The notes beneath the pieces were generated by a model. It made no database searches. It was not told the DNA's origin and saw only the letters and a list, made by a program, of their open reading frames with translations. A program made the position numbers and the translations under genes. A stretch of DNA of 64,000 nt from Podocnemis expansa (taxonomy: Eukaryota > Chordata > Testudines > Podocnemididae): positions 8,306,213-8,370,212 of the forward strand of contig ML681964.1 of NCBI GenBank assembly GCA_007922195.1. Direction: 5' to 3'. Below, piece after piece: positions 60,201 to 64,000 of the stretch (position 1 is the stretch's first letter; each line of letters begins with the position of its first letter).

Positions 60201-60488
60201 AGGGTTACCAGATACCAAAGCATGGAAGAGAGGACAGGAAAGTATGGAAAAAAGGACAGTGGAGGACACATGGAGAAAATGTAGTATTAATATAATATTC
60301 TTCTATTTTTAGGGGGCCCTGGAACACTTTCCCCTAAAAATAGGTTGGTCTGGGGTGTTCCAGCATACTTTAACCCCTGTAAGTAAAAAGCCAGACAGAA
60401 TCATGCATTTTTAAAATGCCTGTCGGACAGAGGACACGAAGGTAAAAAGGAGGATATGTCCTCCTTTTGCCTGACATCTGGTAACCCT
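60201..60488. mobile_element. MITE with 10-bp target duplication, 288 bp
   Basis: It begins AGGGTTACCAGAT and ends ATCTGGTAACCCT, perfect 13-bp inverted repeats. The flanks are agccataggt (60191-60200) and agccgtaggt (60489-60498), 9 of 10 identical. The interior has 'gaggacaggaaagtatgg' and, inverted, 'ggatatgtcctcc', plus a 'ctatttttaggggg' / 'cccctaaaaatag' hairpin at 60303-60344. A long target duplication points away from hAT (8 bp) and Harbinger (3 bp) and toward a Mutator-like or similar transposase, which is inference. Confidence 0.8.
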
Positions 60489-60498
60489 AGCCGTAGGT

Positions 60499-62309
60499 GA
60501 GCAGTAGTATGTGCAGATACAGAAAAACATGAAGTATACTGAAATTTTTATCTCCATCACTATTGGCGGAATATTGAATGTTACTCACATTGACAGGATT
60601 TTACTATATGTTATCTAAGCCCCTAGGGAAAACTTGTACAAATTTAGGTGCACATGACAAATTGTATCTCTTTAGTTCCTGCAAAATCTATAACAGTAAA
60701 ATCCAGCCCTTCACTTTCCAAAACTGAGTACCAGTATCTGTGCCATGTGTGGCTACATGGGGGTGACATTTAAACTCACCACAACATAGGAAGGTGCTCT
60801 AGTTTGGAACGAAGTGCCTAAGTGGTAATTGTTTACTTGTTAGAGTACTGTCATGGTTAGTATCCCTCCATATTTCCCTCCTTTCAATATTTTGGACCAC
60901 AGTAGTCCTGCAGTGACAAGTCAGACCTAATGTATCTCTACATGAGGGTCTCTTTGTGGCCACTGCTGATGTACCAGTATTATAAATGGTAGTATTTGGG
61001 ATCATTACTGGCTAATAATATACCCTACTTTATACAAGGAGAGTTCAAAAATTAAAATAATTACAAAAATCAATCATATATCATGGTAAATGTACACAAT
61101 ACTTGCTTTACAGCCAGGGACAATATTACTTTTTCCTTGAAGGGTTTGCTGTAAGATACAAGACATGAAACAATAATTTAGGGATGGGAATATAAGGAGA
61201 GGTTTTTAATAAAGTGATGCTGGATGAAAAGCTTCCTGACAGCAGTGGTTTTTAAACAGAACTTTGAAGGTTTGGAGATTTGGTAGGCAGGAATGGGAGA
61301 ATAATTTAAGTGCAGGAGGCATCACAATAAAATATTCTGAGTCAAGATTGTGAAAGAGACAATGGGTACCTAAAAGCAAGATGATAGCACTTAGGGGGTT
61401 GAGACAATGTGGGGAAAAATGATATCTACATCATTTTTATTATAGGGCTCTTACTGAAAGTGAGAACATAAAGCTTACATATCATACGGTGAGAGATAGG
61501 AAAACAATGGTGAGTTCCATGTGTGATTGTGTGGTTGGGTTCGTATTGAGAAAATGATAGGCGAAGAAAATGATTCCAGCCTTGTTCCTTTGGATAAACT
61601 GAAATGGAGAGAGGCAAGAGAAGGAAGTTCAGAAAGTAAAAAACTAATTATGGTAGTCAATGAGAGAGATGAGGCAGACAGGGCAGGTGTTTTAGCAAAG
61701 CGTGTATGTAAGAAATGGCAAGATTTAATAATGCTAAGAGTGAAAAGGAATAGGAGTGGAAATGAGAAAGATAAGAGTCATCAGTGACAAACCAGGGAGA
61801 ATGGAGAGACAGCAGAATTATCAAAGCAGGTGGAGAAGAATCAGGAAGAAAGAGAAGTACATTTTTAGAAACAGTGACCTTATGATGGCAACGGGACATG
61901 CAAGAGATGTTTCAGGGTGGCCAGAATGGGCAAAGTCAGGAAGATTAGGGAATCTTTCATAATCTAATGCATGTTGAAATAATGAAGAAGTCAACATTGC
62001 AGGAGCCTATGCGTATGTATACAGGGGAAATAAGAGACTTAATGACAGAATGATAGTCCAGCCTGGGACAACTTTAGCCATGGATCATGAGAGGTGGCCA
62101 GGTATGTATGATCTGTTCTGCCATGCCATGCTCTGTCTCTAGCTAACTCACCTGGACTTTCAGTAATATTAGATTCTGAACCCCAAAGTTTCAAAGATCT
62201 TCCCTTTATTAATCTGTAATGGGACATTTTCTGGGAGGTGTGAATCACTGTTTTACCCTACTGATATTAAAGATTTTTTTAAAGCTGAGTATTGATACAC
62301 ATACATAAA
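60499..62309. other. Intron sequence with probable old repeat
   Basis: 61180-61960 is purine-rich and its first part has the phrasing of an old LINE 3' end ('agaactttgaaggtttggag', 'ataatttaagtgcaggaggc'). The open frames at 61527-61962 are charged, purine-derived and without domain. Confidence 0.35.
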
Positions 62310-62697
62310 GGCTATGTCCACACATACATCATTATTTTTAAATAAGTTATTTTGAAATGAGTTATTTTGAGATAAAGTCCTTATTTTGAAATAAATTAAT
62401 TCGAATTAAGTAAATGTTAATTCGAATTAAGGGAAAGCCTGCTATCGAAATGGCTGTTATTTTGAAATAAGGCCGTTTGGACATGTTGTTTCGAAACAGT
62501 TGTAAATGTTAATAACCATTTCAAAATAACAGCCATTTCTAAATGAATTGGGTTTAAGCTGTTTCAAAATGACGGTTCTTATTTTGAAATGACAGAGCCC
62601 GTCATTTCAAAATAAGAAAACATCGTGTGGACCTAATATTTTTTATTTTGAAATAACCAGTGTTATTTTGAAATATAAGAGACATGTGGACATACCC
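62310..62697. mobile_element. Palindromic MITE, 'tttcgaaataa' type, second copy
   Basis: The ends ggctatgtccacac and (reverse complement of the right end) gggtatgtccacat form terminal repeats. AAA flanks both sides (62307-62309, 62698-62700). The interior shares 'taattcgaattaagggaaag' and 'cctgctatcgaaa' with the reverse complement of the copy at 4694, so it is the same family in the opposite orientation. Confidence 0.8.
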
Positions 62698-62720
62698 AAA
62701 GTCTTTCAATTTGTTGTTTT

Positions 62721-62830
62721 ACAAAAAAATAAGCAAGGAGTCCCGTATCACTTAAAGACTAACAGATTTATTTATCACATGAGCTTTTGTGGGAGAAAAT
62801 CCCACTTCGTCAGATGCTTTGAAGATAGGG
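62721..62830 (+). repeat. 'taaagactaaca' repeat, plus-strand copy of a fold-back pair
   Basis: 'aagcaaggagtcccgtatca', 'cttaaagactaacagattta', 'gagcttttgtgggagaaaat' and 'cccacttcgtcagatgcttt' without the usual head. It begins only about 20 bp after the MITE. Confidence 0.75.
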
Positions 62831-62835
62831 GAACT

Positions 62836-62942
62836 TCTTCCATGAAAGCTCATGCATTCAATAAATCTGTTAGTCTTTAAGTGCCACAGGACTTCTTGCT
62901 TATTTTGCTTAACTAGTCTAACGTGGCTGCCCCTTTGGAACT
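62836..62942 (-). repeat. 'taaagactaaca' repeat, minus-strand copy of a fold-back pair
   Basis: Reversed, it reads 'gttccaaaggggcagccacg', 'agaagtcctgtggcacttaa', 'agactaacagatttattgaa' and 'catgagctttcatggaagaa', so it carries the head that the plus-strand partner lacks. Confidence 0.75.
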
Positions 62943-63420
62943 ATTTTCCAATGTTACTCTAGGGGATAGCACATGAAGCCACATTCAACACAAATAAATT
63001 GTTCACTGTATTGTTTAAGAGTGAACTTAGCTTGTATGTTTGTCCTTCTTTCTGGGCTTCCTAGCATTAGCTTTGTTAATTCAGAGAAAGATACAAACTG
63101 AAATATTCCCTAGAACTGAATGTGAAATAGCTGCTCCTTTTTTTAAATCTCACCCAAAAAAAAAAAGCCATAAAATCTGTTTGAAATTCAGAGTCTGCAA
63201 AGGTTGTTAATAAACAGATAGGTGTGCCAGACTTTGAGCAAAACAGAGTAACAGAAGATGTAAGTAAATCATCCTAGGGAGTTATAGTCATTTACAGTTA
63301 TCAGGTATAAGCTTTGATTTGAATCCATATATTCTTAATGTTCAGGGTCATTATGCAGGCGTGACCCCTCTTTCTTAGAAAAAAAGCTCACACCAGTCAC
63401 TATATATGAATTATAAAATG
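62943..63420. other. Intron sequence, no feature
   Basis: Nothing recognised apart from an A11 run near 63157. Confidence 0.4.
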
Positions 63421-63423
63421 AAC

Positions 63424-63835
63424 ACGGTGACAGAGTATGTTGGGTGGTAACTAGTCAGCCCTCTGTCACTCCAGCCCCAGCTAAGGTGCATTAGAAATGG
63501 TTAGGGAATGTGGGAGACAGCTGTCTACCTAACTGGGATGGGAGATTGGGTATGCTTGATTAGCAGATAGGAGGCAGCTGCCAGGCTGACAAAGTAGGGT
63601 TTATATGCCAGGAAGAGGATGGAAGTGTCCAGGGAAATGAATGCAATCTACCTGTCTCATAGGGCCCCACAAGCTGCTAGCCCTAGTCAAGCATTGTACG
63701 AAGGTGGTGGATGCACAAAAGCACTGTAAATAAACTGTACTGGCAACTGCTGCACCAAATGTCTTCGAGTCATTTGTGAGTGCTAGGGAATGACTGAAGC
63801 AGAGGTGCTACTGCAGAGTACCCTTGCAAACACTT
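63424..63835 (+). repeat. Possible solo LTR-like repeat
   Basis: A TATA-like 'gtttatatgcc' (about 63599) is followed, about 125 bp on, by the polyadenylation-like 'aaataaactgtact' (63727). After that comes a short GC-balanced end with 'gtcttcgagtcatttgtgag', an order like U3-R-U5. The exact edges and a target duplication are not visible. No internal retroviral or gypsy genes are present. Confidence 0.35.
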
Positions 63836-64000
63836 TTATTCTAAACAGGACAGACTGATTATAATGGTAACTAACATGCCAGAATTTTGTTGAAGTGTTG
63901 GCCTAACAGAGAGTGACTACATTTCAGTGTACTGTGTACTGAAACATGAATTGCCTTCAGGAGATGAGTGGCCTTTAGTTGCACCACTGCGTCTTCAGCA

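Noticed and set aside
1..64000. Search for CRISPR arrays, operons, toxin-antitoxin or phage-like modules
   Set aside because: Repeats are dispersed eukaryotic transposons, there is no regular spacer array, and coding is intron-split; such systems are not expected here.
49935..64000. Search for the next ZNF385D exon (the histidine half of the finger)
   Set aside because: No segment encoding a SQAxAHYKGxKH-type continuation with splice sites was seen, so the intron runs past the window end.

Overview
This is vertebrate nuclear DNA, almost certainly from a turtle. It lacks the dense, co-oriented reading frames, ribosome binding sites and operons of a prokaryote. It consists of AT-rich intron sequence studded with CR1 LINE fragments, MIR-type SINEs, hAT and Harbinger-type DNA elements, and the interspersed repeat that carries 'taaagactaaca' and a 'cttcatcagatgc'-type motif. 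I know that last repeat, and the palindromic 'ctatgtctacac' elements, from turtle genomes. Species is not determined.

Only one convincing protein-coding piece is present: a 111-bp phase-0 exon at 49824-49934 (+). It encodes the start of the first zinc finger of a ZNF385-family RNA/DNA-binding protein, and the wording matches ZNF385D best. It has a good acceptor and donor. The flanking exons are outside the window, so 1-49823 reads as the 3' part of one very long intron and 49935-64000 as the 5' part of the next.

Layout. 0.7-2.3 kb: decayed LINE reverse transcriptase, minus strand. 3-10 kb: repeat copies, including a fold-back pair and a palindromic MITE. 10-17 kb: old SINEs, inverted repeats, a (CTG)10 tract, and a GC-rich terminal-inverted-repeat element nested in an older SINE. 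18-21 kb: AT-rich, repeat-poor. 21.6-22.2 kb: GC-rich island. 23-25 kb: two CR1 3' ends, minus strand. 26.7-27.1 kb: MITE with a TTA target duplication. 29.2-29.8 kb: broken Harbinger transposase. 30.3-32.3 kb: 2-kb hAT element with perfect terminal repeats and a GC-rich core. 33 kb: diverged tandem duplication. 35.1-37.2 kb: CR1 ORF2 pseudogene split by a GC-rich insertion. 38-48 kb: old repeat scraps and a strong 18-bp hairpin. 49.8 kb: the ZNF385D exon. 51.5-54 kb: MITEs, a DIRS-like RNase H remnant, and (CTG)12. 57-60 kb: repeat-poor AT-rich sequence that looks like conserved non-coding DNA. 60-64 kb: MITEs, a second fold-back repeat pair, and an LTR-like end.

The most useful new observation is that four dispersed palindromic elements (4694-5035, 26759-27041, 51558-51987, 62310-62697) share a 'ggctatgtctacac'-type terminus, and each has a 3-bp direct flank (TAT, TTA, AAG, AAA). 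That is the size of target duplication made by PIF/Harbinger transposases, and a decayed Harbinger transposase lies in the same window. I found no operon-like or defence-like system.
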